Assembly: GCA_015661075.1 (NCBI GenBank)
Contig: JACVQJ010000008.1
Span: forward strand, 1-61,892
DNA length: 61,892 nt
Reading direction: 5' to 3'
Origin: Parachlamydiales bacterium
GTDB taxonomy: Bacteria; Chlamydiota; Chlamydiia; Chlamydiales; SM23-39
Below the pieces are notes generated by a model. That model made no database searches. It saw only the letters and a program-made list of their open reading frames with translations, and was not told the origin of the DNA. The position numbers and the translations under genes were made by a program. Each line of letters begins with the position of its first letter. Within the stretch, counting starts at the first letter, position 1. Of this stretch, positions 49,610-57,352 are shown in pieces.

Positions 49610-50794
49610 ATGGCTCTTTTCCGATATACAGCGCTTAGTGACAAAGGCCGGAGGGCGACCGGAATCATCGATGCCGAATCGCTTTTGGACGCCAAGCAGA
49701 AATTGATTCGCCGCCAGATACTGGTCACTGACGTCGCAGCCCTCGAAAAAAAGAAAACGGGGAGTCATCTCAATAAAGGTGAAGTTCTCCAGCTCACCCG
49801 CGAATTGGCGCGGCTGTTGGAGGCGGGCCTGCCATTATTCGAAGCCCTGAGTGTTCTCGAAGAAAAATACCGCGATCATCGCGCCCATGAATTATTGCTC
49901 GATCTATGCGATCAGATCCGATCGGGCCAGCCGTTTTCCCAATCGCTGGAGGCGCATCCGGGCTGTTTCGATGTTCTTTACTGCGCCATGATCGCCAATG
50001 CGGAGCGCGGCGGCCACCTTTCCAAAGCACTTGTTGAGATGGCTCGTTTACTCGAGCGTCAATTGCATGTGAGAAAAACAATTTTAGGCGCTTTGCTCTA
50101 TCCGGCGCTGCTGTCGGTTTTTTGTATGCTGGTGCTGAGCGTGCTGTTGTTTTTTGTGGTGCCGTCCCTGTTTGATCTTTTTGAGGGCCGCGATTTGCAT
50201 CCTTTTACGTCGTTTGTATTCGCGTGCTCGCGGCTGGCCATTCAGGGCAAGTGGATCCTCGCCAATGGTTTCGTTTTATTCATAGGTTATGTGCTTTGGT
50301 CTTTTTTTTCCCTTCGGGGCCGAGCGACTCTGAGAAGGGCTATTTTGCGCGTTCCTTTCTTATCTGAATTATTGGCTAAGGTGGCGCTGACGCGGTTTTT
50401 TAGAGCTACGGCCACGCTGATCGAGGGAGGGTTGCCGGCCCTATTTGCTTTGCAGCAGGCCAGAGACACCCTGCGCCATCCGGTGATCGAGAAATCGATG
50501 GATGAGGCCATCCAGGCGCTGTCTGTTGGACAGACCCTTCAACAGGCAATGGAGGGCCGCGCCCTGATCCCATCGCTCGTGCCCCGGATGCTCAGTATCG
50601 CCCAAGAGGGGGGCAATTTATCGTCGATGATGCATCAGATCGCCTCGATCTACGAGGAAGATTTGGAAAAAGCCATTACAAAAATCACCTCTCTGGTGCA
50701 GCCGATCTTACTGTTGGCATTGGGAGCGATGGTGGGATTCGTCCTGCTTTCAGTTCTTCTTCCGCTGACAGATGTGAGTTCGTTTGCAACATAA
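49610..50794 (+). CDS. gspF: Type II secretion inner-membrane platform protein
   Basis: A 394-residue GspF. It opens with ALFRYTALSDKGRRATGIID, then has two homologous GspF domains (about 60-185 and 265-388), each followed by membrane helices. About 165-190 is LLYPALLSVFCMLVLSVLLF, and the last helix is near 362-385 (LVQPILLLALGAMVGFVLLS). It connects the GspE ATPase with pseudopilin extrusion. I chose the ATG at 49610, four bases after the gspE stop, with GAGGGAT upstream. Confidence 0.94.
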   Translation: MALFRYTALSDKGRRATGIIDAESLLDAKQKLIRRQILVTDVAALEKKKTGSHLNKGEVLQLTRELARLLEAGLPLFEALSVLEEKYRDHRAHELLLDLCDQIRSGQPFSQSLEAHPGCFDVLYCAMIANAERGGHLSKALVEMARLLERQLHVRKTILGALLYPALLSVFCMLVLSVLLFFVVPSLFDLFEGRDLHPFTSFVFACSRLAIQGKWILANGFVLFIGYVLWSFFSLRGRATLRRAILRVPFLSELLAKVALTRFFRATATLIEGGLPALFALQQARDTLRHPVIEKSMDEAIQALSVGQTLQQAMEGRALIPSLVPRMLSIAQEGGNLSSMMHQIASIYEEDLEKAITKITSLVQPILLLALGAMVGFVLLSVLLPLTDVSSFAT

Positions 50795-50811
50795 AAAATA
50801 AGGAATAACAG

Positions 50812-51219
50812 ATGAAAAGAGCCTTTACACTGCTTGAAATCATGATCGTGATTTTATTGATCACCATCATTACCGGAGCGATCGGCTATAATATGAAAGG
50901 CGCCCTGGATAAGGGAAAAGCTTTTCGAACGGAAAGAGCGAAAGAGCAGCTTCATGATTTATTGCTCTATTGCTACTCCGACACGAAGGATACCGATCAA
51001 ATATTGAAAAATGTCGAAAATGCCCTCACTACGACGGGCCTGGCCAAGAATCCGAAAGAGCTAATAAAAGACGGCTGGGGCGTGCCTTTTGAGATCAAGG
51101 CCAACCAATATAAAAATGACTTCATCATCCATTCGGAAAAACTCGAATCATACAATCACAAGCATAAGATCGGCCATATTGATTCTTCCTCTGTTGCTTC
51201 CGAAGAGGAGGAAGATTGA
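50812..51219 (+). CDS. gspG: Major pseudopilin-like protein
   Basis: A 135-residue type IV pilin-like protein. The N-terminus MKRAFTLLEIMIVILLITII has the class III signal: a three-to-four residue basic leader, cleavage before F5, glutamate at mature position 5, then the hydrophobic helix. The residue before cleavage is Ala rather than the usual Gly. KELIKDGWGVPFEIK recalls the D-x-W-G-x-P-F motif of GspG. An acidic C-terminus (SSSVASEEEED) is unusual. It builds the pseudopilus. No prepilin peptidase gene is in this window. The stop overlaps the next TTG start. Confidence 0.85.
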   Translation: MKRAFTLLEIMIVILLITIITGAIGYNMKGALDKGKAFRTERAKEQLHDLLLYCYSDTKDTDQILKNVENALTTTGLAKNPKELIKDGWGVPFEIKANQYKNDFIIHSEKLESYNHKHKIGHIDSSSVASEEEED

Positions 51220-51704
51220 AGAAAGCCTTCACTTTGCTGGAGGTCATGATTGCCGTAATGCTCCTCGCAATAGTGGGCAGTATCATCGGCATCCGCATCA
51301 GCCGGGCTCTGGACGAAAAACAGTTTCAGACCGCTGTAAATCGGCTTTACATTGAATTGGAATCCTGCCGGCAAATGGCGCTGAACATGCAGGCCGATTG
51401 GACGGCTGTTTTGGAAAAGAAAGGTAAACGGTTTGTTTTGCAAAGACTGTGTCCCGAAACAGCGAAAAGCGGGGCTTTCGAATGGGCGGCCCCGTGCGAA
51501 CTGGTTTGGAATGGGGAGAAGATCCAGCAAATCGCATTCCTTTTCGCAGCCAGCGGAAAAATTTCTCCCCAGGGACAGTTGGAGATCATCGGCACTCAGA
51601 GAAAAGTACATTGGGCTCTGCCGCAGATATTCATGTTGGATGAGGGAATTGGCGGCGCAATGCCGCGCCCGGATGATAAGAATGATTCGTTGAAGCTGAA
51701 ATAA
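51216..51704 (+). CDS. Minor pseudopilin-like protein
   Basis: A 162-residue pilin-like protein. MKKAFTLLEVMIAVMLLAIV has the same prepilin signal with Ala before the cleavage point. The rest is larger and more divergent, with a GspH-like size and DEKQFQTAVNRLYIELESCR behind the helix. It is probably a minor pseudopilin at the pseudopilus tip. The start is TTG at 51216, overlapping the gspG stop (TTGA) and preceded by a very strong GAGGAGGAAG ribosome site, which decides the start. Confidence 0.75.
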   Translation: MKKAFTLLEVMIAVMLLAIVGSIIGIRISRALDEKQFQTAVNRLYIELESCRQMALNMQADWTAVLEKKGKRFVLQRLCPETAKSGAFEWAAPCELVWNGEKIQQIAFLFAASGKISPQGQLEIIGTQRKVHWALPQIFMLDEGIGGAMPRPDDKNDSLKLK

Positions 51705-51744
51705 AATCAGGCTATGATCATTAATGCTATAGATAGGAAATTTT

Positions 51745-54369
51745 ATGAAATGCAGGAACATTCTCTTTGCGTTGCTCTTGATTGGCGCCACATCTGTATT
51801 CGCTGATGAAAAACTAGCCCCACCACCTCCGATGTCGATCGCTCTCAAACCCCGCCAGCCCAATTGGCGGCTGGATATTGTCGAAACTTTTCCCACGGGT
51901 CAGCCGAAAAAGGTCGTTTTTTATGAGCCCAAGGCCGATGGCAATGAGCTTCCTGCCAAACTTCTCACCTATTTCGAAGAGGGCGGCATTGAATCGGAAG
52001 CTGATGTGACTCAGATTTCCGAAAACGAGCCGGGATTTTCCGTTTGGAATTCCACACTGGTTCCCCATGGTCCAAAGATTGATTTTTCCTCCAAAAATCA
52101 AGTGATTCGAGTCTCTCAGTTTAATCGCGGTTGTTTTCATGGCGAGAGCCGGGCTCTTTATTCGAGCGGGCAGACCCAGGCGATTGTCCGCTATTCGTTA
52201 GGTCAAATGGACGGTTTGTCCGAAGTGTATTTTGAAGATGGCCATAAAAAAGAAGAAGCGCGGTATCGCGATGGCAAGCTGGTGGGCGACTATGTTCAAT
52301 ATCACGCCAATGGCGCGCGCGCCGCGTTGATTCAGTACGCGAATGGTGAGATTCATGGAACAGCGACGGAGTGGTATGAAGACGGCTCTACAAAATCGCA
52401 GCGGCAGTTTACCAAAGGCAAATTGAATGGCGATGGAAAGAATCCGGCGATGATTGTTTACGATGAAGAGCGAAATATCGTTGAAGTTTGCGATTTTCGA
52501 AATGGCCAGCCGGTCGGATTGCATATTCGCTATCACCAAAACGGTAAGGAAAGTTACCGCGTCAGTTACAAAAATGGAAAGAAAGACGGCAAAGAGCAGG
52601 CTTTTGGCGAAGACGGAGCACTGCTTGCCGAAGGCGTTTTCAGCGAGGGTGTTCCCGTCGGCAAGCATTGGCGCAATTTCCCCAATGGAAACAGCGCGAT
52701 GGTCGCTCAGTTCAATCCCGTTGGCGTCTTGATGGAGCCTGTGGTGGAATATGCTGAAAATGGGCAGTGCATCAGAAAATTCACTGTGCAGGGCGATCAG
52801 CGCCAAGGCCCTTTTACAGAATGGTATCCCGACGGTTCGATCAAATGCGAATATCAGTTTGAGGACAATCAATACGACGGCTTGCAGAAAGAATATTTTC
52901 AGAGCGGCCAAATCAAAACATCGTCTCATTTTAAAAAGGGCGTTCGCGACGGTTTGCAGGAAGAGTGGCATGAAAATGGCGTGTTGTCTTGCCGTATGCA
53001 TTTCACGGATAATTCCAAAGAAGGCCAGACGGCATTCTGGTATTCGAACGGCGTTTGCAAATCGGAAGGGTATTTTCAGAATGATCGCCCGGATGGAATT
53101 ATTTCCGAGTGGCATGAGAACGGGCAGCTGAAGACGCGGACGGAATTTGCGTCCGGCCTCAAAGAGCGCTGGAGCCGAGAGTGGGATGAAGCGGGCCATT
53201 TAAAATCGGAGGCCTACTTCGAAAAAGATTTGCCGCATGGAACGGCCATTACCTGGTGGAACAAGGATCAGATTCGCTCCCGCCTGCATTTCGATCATGG
53301 GAAAAAGGAAGGGATCCAGGAATGGTTCTATGAAAATGGGCAGCATGAGCGCATTGCATCATTTGTCAATGATCGCATGGAAGGAGAGTGGAAGTCCTGG
53401 TTTGCGGATGGCTCGATCAAGTCATTGCAGCGCTTCCGAGCGAATTTGCCTACGGGTGAGCATACGGAATATTTCCCGAAGGAAAAACCCGATCAAAAGG
53501 ATACGGATCGCCTCGCCCGCCTCTATCATTTCGATGAACTGGGGCGTCTTCATGGCGAAGAGAGAGAATATTATCCAGGAAAGGTAGTCAAGTCCGTTAT
53601 TGTTTATGACGAGGGCGCGCCGCATGGCATCAAGCAAATGTTCGATGCCGCCGGAGTACGTGTCGAGGAAGCCCATTATGTGAAAGGAAAGCTGGAAGGA
53701 TCGTATTTCCAAAGAACGAATGATGGCCGCGAAGCGCTCTTTCAATATAAAAATAATTTGAAGGATGGGCCACACATCGTGTACTTCCCGCCGAATGAAA
53801 AAGGCGAAAAAACGATCGCGATCGAAGCAAATTTTGAAAGCGATGTTTTGCAAGGCATGCTCGTCGAATATAACGACAAGGGGCAAAAACTGGCCGAAAC
53901 GCCGTATGTGGATGGAAAGAAAGAAGGTTTGGTCACTTTCTATAATCCCAAGGGCAAGATTTCAGCGACTCTGTCATTTTCACAGGATCGGCGCAGTGGA
54001 TTTATGACGGAATTTTTCCCATCCGGTGCGATCTTCCGCGAAACCCCGTATCGCGACGATCAGAAAAATGGCGAAGAAAAGATGTATTGCGAAACAGGGG
54101 AGCTCGTATCGATCAGCCGATATGAAAACGACCAGCTCAATGGTCTTTGCCAAAGCTGGACGCCACAAGGAGTGTTAGTTTTTGAAGCGGAGTTTAAGAA
54201 CAACCTGCGCCATGGGAAATTCAACAAATATTACGAGGACGGCCAGCCCTATTTGCAACAAAGTTATGTGGTCGATCAACTGCACGGCGTGAAGAAAAAA
54301 TTCGATCGCGACGGAAAGGTGACCGTTTCAAATTACGAAGAAGGGCAGCTCATCAAAGACGTCCGCTAA
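51745..54369 (+). CDS. Exported MORN-type repeat protein
   Basis: An 874-residue protein with a signal peptide (residues 1-20, NILFALLLIGATSVFA). From about residue 110 to the end it is built of some 25-30 tandem units of 22-24 residues with the core Y-x-x-G-x-x-x-x-x-x-x-F-x-x-G-x-x-x-G (for example WHENGQLKTRTEFASG, WYPDGSIKCEYQFEDN). This is the MORN_2 / YwqK-type repeat, which folds into an extended beta-hairpin ladder. Function unknown; size and export suggest a surface or secreted adhesive or scaffold. It starts 40 bases after the pseudopilin gene, so it may be the operon's last gene and a candidate substrate of this secretion system. The ribosome site ATAGGAA is good. Confidence 0.78.
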   Translation: MKCRNILFALLLIGATSVFADEKLAPPPPMSIALKPRQPNWRLDIVETFPTGQPKKVVFYEPKADGNELPAKLLTYFEEGGIESEADVTQISENEPGFSVWNSTLVPHGPKIDFSSKNQVIRVSQFNRGCFHGESRALYSSGQTQAIVRYSLGQMDGLSEVYFEDGHKKEEARYRDGKLVGDYVQYHANGARAALIQYANGEIHGTATEWYEDGSTKSQRQFTKGKLNGDGKNPAMIVYDEERNIVEVCDFRNGQPVGLHIRYHQNGKESYRVSYKNGKKDGKEQAFGEDGALLAEGVFSEGVPVGKHWRNFPNGNSAMVAQFNPVGVLMEPVVEYAENGQCIRKFTVQGDQRQGPFTEWYPDGSIKCEYQFEDNQYDGLQKEYFQSGQIKTSSHFKKGVRDGLQEEWHENGVLSCRMHFTDNSKEGQTAFWYSNGVCKSEGYFQNDRPDGIISEWHENGQLKTRTEFASGLKERWSREWDEAGHLKSEAYFEKDLPHGTAITWWNKDQIRSRLHFDHGKKEGIQEWFYENGQHERIASFVNDRMEGEWKSWFADGSIKSLQRFRANLPTGEHTEYFPKEKPDQKDTDRLARLYHFDELGRLHGEEREYYPGKVVKSVIVYDEGAPHGIKQMFDAAGVRVEEAHYVKGKLEGSYFQRTNDGREALFQYKNNLKDGPHIVYFPPNEKGEKTIAIEANFESDVLQGMLVEYNDKGQKLAETPYVDGKKEGLVTFYNPKGKISATLSFSQDRRSGFMTEFFPSGAIFRETPYRDDQKNGEEKMYCETGELVSISRYENDQLNGLCQSWTPQGVLVFEAEFKNNLRHGKFNKYYEDGQPYLQQSYVVDQLHGVKKKFDRDGKVTVSNYEEGQLIKDVR

Positions 54370-54421
54370 TTGTAAATAATTGGGAAAAAGATGTAATGTG
54401 GGTTTGCGGTAAATGACCGCA
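54370..54421 (+). promoter_or_regulatory. Promoter and 5' hairpin of the 42-residue gene
   Basis: TTGTAA (54370-54375), a 16-base spacer and TGTAAT (54392-54397). The transcript would start near 54404 and begin with a hairpin, TGCGGT-AAATG-ACCGCA (54405-54421), a typical 5' mRNA-stabilising position. Confidence 0.4.
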
Positions 54422-54439
54422 TTTCTAAAGGAGAAAATC

Positions 54440-54568
54440 ATGAGCGTTAAGCAACCCACAAAACCACAGCCAGCACCTGCTGGCAAGGCACCTACGCCTG
54501 TAAAAACTCCTCAGCCACAGCCAACGACACCGGGCAAAACGCCAGGCAAGTGTCCGTCGTGTAAATAG
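54440..54568 (+). CDS. Small proline/lysine-rich protein with C-terminal CPSC
   Basis: A 42-residue protein, MSVKQPTKPQPAPAGKAPTP at the start and GKCPSCK at the end. It is about one-third proline and strongly basic, with no hydrophobic segment. C-P-S-C could bind metal or form disulfides. It resembles no family I know. It is well supported as a gene: a strong AAAGGAGAAAATC ribosome site, its own promoter candidate with a 5' hairpin, and a strong terminator hairpin 10 bases after the stop. Such a compact unit suggests high expression, perhaps of a nucleic-acid-binding or envelope peptide. Confidence 0.6.
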   Translation: MSVKQPTKPQPAPAGKAPTPVKTPQPQPTTPGKTPGKCPSCK

Positions 54569-54577
54569 TCTTTCTAC

Positions 54578-54601
54578 TCGAGCAGGCGAGAGCCTGCTCG
54601 A
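54578..54601 (+). terminator. Hairpin terminator after the 42-residue gene
   Basis: A 10-base perfect stem, TCGAGCAGGC (54578-54587), GAGA loop, GCCTGCTCGA (54592-54601), followed by ATTTT. The T-tract is short but the stem is strong. Confidence 0.7.
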
Positions 54602-54707
54602 ATTTTCCATGTCTACGTCCTTTTTTTTGCCCGATTCGATTTTTTACAGGCAATATTTCGGAAGAGATTTACCCGATGAGAATTTAATTTTTCTTTACAT
54701 GGAAAAT
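54602..54707. repeat. Spaced inverted repeat in the spacer
   Basis: ATTTTCCATGT (54602-54612) and ACATGGAAAAT (54697-54707) are perfect 11-base inverted arms, 84 bases apart. The sequence between is not symmetric, so this is not a palindrome like elements 1-3. Confidence 0.35.
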
Positions 54708-54727
54708 ATTCGCAAGTATGCTCCTAC

Positions 54728-54756
54728 TGTGGGGGTTTTGAAACTATTTCCCCACA
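54728..54756 (+). promoter_or_regulatory. Leader hairpin of the synthetase-like gene
   Basis: TGTGGGG (54728-54734) pairs with CCCCACA (54750-54756), ending just before the GGGAG ribosome site (54761-54765) and the ATG at 54770. It could affect translation initiation. Confidence 0.35.
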
Positions 54757-54769
54757 ACCAGGGAGCTCT

Positions 54770-55648
54770 ATGAAAGCTACGCTTGAATTCGATTTTCTTG
54801 TTCGAAAACTGAGAGAATTTTTTCAGCAAAAAAAAGGATTCGTTGAGGTTCCGGCGCAGTCGCGTTTGTCGATTCTCGCGGCGTGCGAGCAGCCAAAAAC
54901 GATCGCGCAATATATTTTGGGCGGCGCTTGCTATCCATTGCCGCAGACAGGACAAATGTGGCTGGAGCATGAGATTTTGCAAAACCCGAAATGGCCGGGA
55001 GTATTTTGCGTAACGACGAGCTATCGAGACGAGCCAAATCCAATTGAAGGAAGACACCAGAGAATATTTCCGATGTTTGAATTTGAAGCATTGGGCGATT
55101 TCAAGGATCTCAGGCAACTGGAATCCGATCTGTTGGCCTTTTTGGGTTTTTCTCAGCCGGTTTCGATTCGCTATCTCGATGCCTGCGTCAAATACCAGAC
55201 GGATACGATTGAAGCCGAGCACGAATTAGCTCTAGCTAAAGAACTGGGCCCATCGATCAGCCTGGAATATTTTCCTGAACACACCCATCCGTTCTGGAAT
55301 ATGAAATACGACGGAAATGGGATTTATCAAAAGATCGATGTCCTTTTGCATGGTATGGAGACAATCGGATCGGCGCAGCGAGAAACTGATATAAAGCGAA
55401 TGATTGAGCGTTTCAACACCATTGAGAATGGAGAGTATGCCCACTTGCTGTTTTCAAAATTCGGCGAAGATCGCGTGCAAAGAGAGCTCGATCATTACTT
55501 GAGTTTGGCGATGCATCAGCGATTTGGAGGCGGGATCGGGCTGACGCGTTTGGCCAGAGCTATGCAGATGGAGGGGTTGTTTGATGCGGTCAGCAATGTA
55601 TACGGCGATGATTTTGAACGCACTGCTTGCCTTTTTCCGGCACGATAG
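54770..55648 (+). CDS. Asparaginyl/aspartyl-tRNA synthetase-like core enzyme
   Basis: A 292-residue protein consisting of only the class II synthetase catalytic core. Motif 2 is CVTTSYRDEPNPIEGRHQRIF followed by PMFEFEAL (R86, E88; quoted in parts), and motif 3 GGGIGLTRLARAM near 264-276. There is no anticodon-binding OB domain, so it is unlikely to charge a tRNA normally. Comparable free-standing cores are archaeal AS-AR (asparagine synthetase) and EpmA/GenX (modifies EF-P); the AspRS/AsnRS-like motif 2 favours an asparagine-synthetase-like or novel amide/ester-forming role. It stands after a leader hairpin and 26 bases before pyrD. Confidence 0.62.
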   Translation: MKATLEFDFLVRKLREFFQQKKGFVEVPAQSRLSILAACEQPKTIAQYILGGACYPLPQTGQMWLEHEILQNPKWPGVFCVTTSYRDEPNPIEGRHQRIFPMFEFEALGDFKDLRQLESDLLAFLGFSQPVSIRYLDACVKYQTDTIEAEHELALAKELGPSISLEYFPEHTHPFWNMKYDGNGIYQKIDVLLHGMETIGSAQRETDIKRMIERFNTIENGEYAHLLFSKFGEDRVQRELDHYLSLAMHQRFGGGIGLTRLARAMQMEGLFDAVSNVYGDDFERTACLFPAR

Positions 55649-55674
55649 GATCGTTTTTTTCAACGAAGGCTGAC

Positions 55675-56754
55675 ATGAACGACATTCCAAAATGGTTTCC
55701 AGCCCATCTCCCCATTTACGATATTCACAAAACTTATGAAGAAAATGCCTCGGAAGGCCCGTTTTTTTGCCATCCCATTCCTTCGCGTCCGGAGAAGATT
55801 TCTCCAATCGATTTTCTCGGGCGGACGCTCAACTCGCCCATCGGCGTTCCCGCCGGACCTTTATTAAATGCCCGCTGGATCTCTCTGGCTTCCCGGCTCG
55901 GATTCGATCTTCTGACATATAAAACCATCCGAAGCCTTCCGCATCGGGGTCATCCATTGCCGAATATGATCTTTGTCCGCGCTCGCCCCAGTGGGGCCGC
56001 CTCCGTTCTTGAAAAGTATCCGAATGATTCCGAGGAACTAACTCTGACCAATTCTTTTGGAATGCCGTCCCAGTCGCGGGATTTTTTGTTAGAGGATATC
56101 GATCGCGCAGCCTCTTCGCTTCAGCGCGGGCAAGCCATGATCGTCTCAATTGTGGGAACGCCTCGATCGGGGAGGGGATTTGCCGATGATTTTATCGATG
56201 CCGCTATGATCGCGCGGGATGCCGGCGCCCAATTCATCGAAGCGAATTTTTCTTGTCCCAACGTTTCAAAAAGCGAAGGGATGCTATATCAGAATCCCGA
56301 GGCTGTTTATGAATTTGCCCGTGCGATCGCCAAAGCGATTCATCCGCTTCCCTTGATTTTGAAAGTAGGGCTTTTTCCGTCTCGCGAGATAATGCAAAAA
56401 GTATTGCAATCCGCATCATCGGCCGGCGTTCGAGCTGTTTGCGGCATCAATTCCGTCAGCATGCGAGTCGTCGATTCCAGGGGCTTGCCTGCACTGGGCG
56501 TTTCCCGGCCCACGAGCGGCGTCTGCGGCGCAGCGATTCGCGGCGCCGCCATGCAGTTTATTGCCGATGCCGCACAGATCATTCGAAAAGAAAAACTCGA
56601 TCTGACATTAATGGGGTGCGGCGGATTGATGCGGCCCGAGCATTTTGATGAGTGCCTGTCTCTGGGAGCATCCATTGCCATGACTGCGACTGCCATGATG
56701 TGGGATCCGTTTCTTGCCCAACGCTACCACTGGAGGAACAAGGATGGAAAATAG
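55675..56754 (+). CDS. pyrD: Dihydroorotate dehydrogenase-like protein
   Basis: A 359-residue FMN-binding TIM barrel. NSPIGVPAGPLLNARW opens the barrel, YKTIRSLPHRGHPLPNM carries the FMN/substrate lysine, TNSFGMPS follows, and ANFSCPNVSKSEG has the Ser-Cys-Pro-Asn segment of class 1 enzymes, whose cysteine is the base. LMGCGGLMRPEHF and a final ATAMMWDP complete the phosphate-binding end. It oxidises dihydroorotate to orotate. There is no N-terminal membrane helix of the class 2 (E. coli) type. The ATG at 55675 has GAAGG upstream. Context with pyrE-pyrF makes the pyrimidine role likely. Confidence 0.82.
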   Translation: MNDIPKWFPAHLPIYDIHKTYEENASEGPFFCHPIPSRPEKISPIDFLGRTLNSPIGVPAGPLLNARWISLASRLGFDLLTYKTIRSLPHRGHPLPNMIFVRARPSGAASVLEKYPNDSEELTLTNSFGMPSQSRDFLLEDIDRAASSLQRGQAMIVSIVGTPRSGRGFADDFIDAAMIARDAGAQFIEANFSCPNVSKSEGMLYQNPEAVYEFARAIAKAIHPLPLILKVGLFPSREIMQKVLQSASSAGVRAVCGINSVSMRVVDSRGLPALGVSRPTSGVCGAAIRGAAMQFIADAAQIIRKEKLDLTLMGCGGLMRPEHFDECLSLGASIAMTATAMMWDPFLAQRYHWRNKDGK

Positions 56755-57352
56755 AAAATGGCGAGATCTTACGCTTCGGCTTTTCGATGTCGGCGCGATC
56801 CGTTTCGGCTCTTTTAAGCTGAAAAGCGGGATTCAATCCCCGATCTATTTAGATCTGCGGCTCACGATTTCCTATCCCGACCTTTTGATGGATATCGCCG
56901 AAGCGATCAGCATTTCAGCCCATGAGCTCGCGTTTGATTTACTCTGCGGCGTTCCCTATACCGCCCTTCCTTTTGCCACCGTTTTTTCCATTCAACACTC
57001 GATTCCGATGGTGTTAAGGCGCAAAGAAAAAAAAGAGTACGGAACTTCCAAGCTGATCGAAGGGGTTTACCGTCCCAATCAACGCTGTCTGATTATCGAG
57101 GATGTCATCACATCTGGCGCCAGTATTTTGGAGACGGCCGATTCGCTTCAAAATGTAGGTCTGATCGTTCAAGACGCGATTGTCCTCGTGGACCGACAGC
57201 AGGGCGGCGCGCGCCTTTTACGAGAAAAGAATATTGCCGTTCATTCGATCGGAACATTGAGTCAAATCATGGAAGTCCTGGCGGAAGAAAACCGGATTCA
57301 GTCCGATTGCGTGGCGGATGTTCAAACCTTTCTTTTAGAGAATCAATTATGA
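56744..57352 (+). CDS. pyrE: Orotate phosphoribosyltransferase, eukaryotic UMPS-like
   Basis: A 202-residue phosphoribosyltransferase joining orotate and PRPP to OMP. It resembles the N-terminal half of human UMP synthase more than E. coli PyrE: FGSFKLKSGIQSPIYLDLR, CGVPYTALPFATVFS, PMVLRRKEKKEYGT and the PRPP motif CLIIEDVITSGASILET, then DAIVLVDRQQGG. The start ATG at 56744 overlaps the end of pyrD by 11 bases, with GGAGG upstream. It is coupled to pyrF by an ATGA overlap, as if the fused eukaryotic enzyme were split in two. Confidence 0.93.
   Translation: MENRKWRDLTLRLFDVGAIRFGSFKLKSGIQSPIYLDLRLTISYPDLLMDIAEAISISAHELAFDLLCGVPYTALPFATVFSIQHSIPMVLRRKEKKEYGTSKLIEGVYRPNQRCLIIEDVITSGASILETADSLQNVGLIVQDAIVLVDRQQGGARLLREKNIAVHSIGTLSQIMEVLAEENRIQSDCVADVQTFLLENQL

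Noticed and set aside
52198..53199. Minus-strand frame of 333 codons opposite the MORN protein
   Set aside because: It is a shadow of the repetitive gene on the other strand, with low-complexity hydrophobic residues and no start signal.
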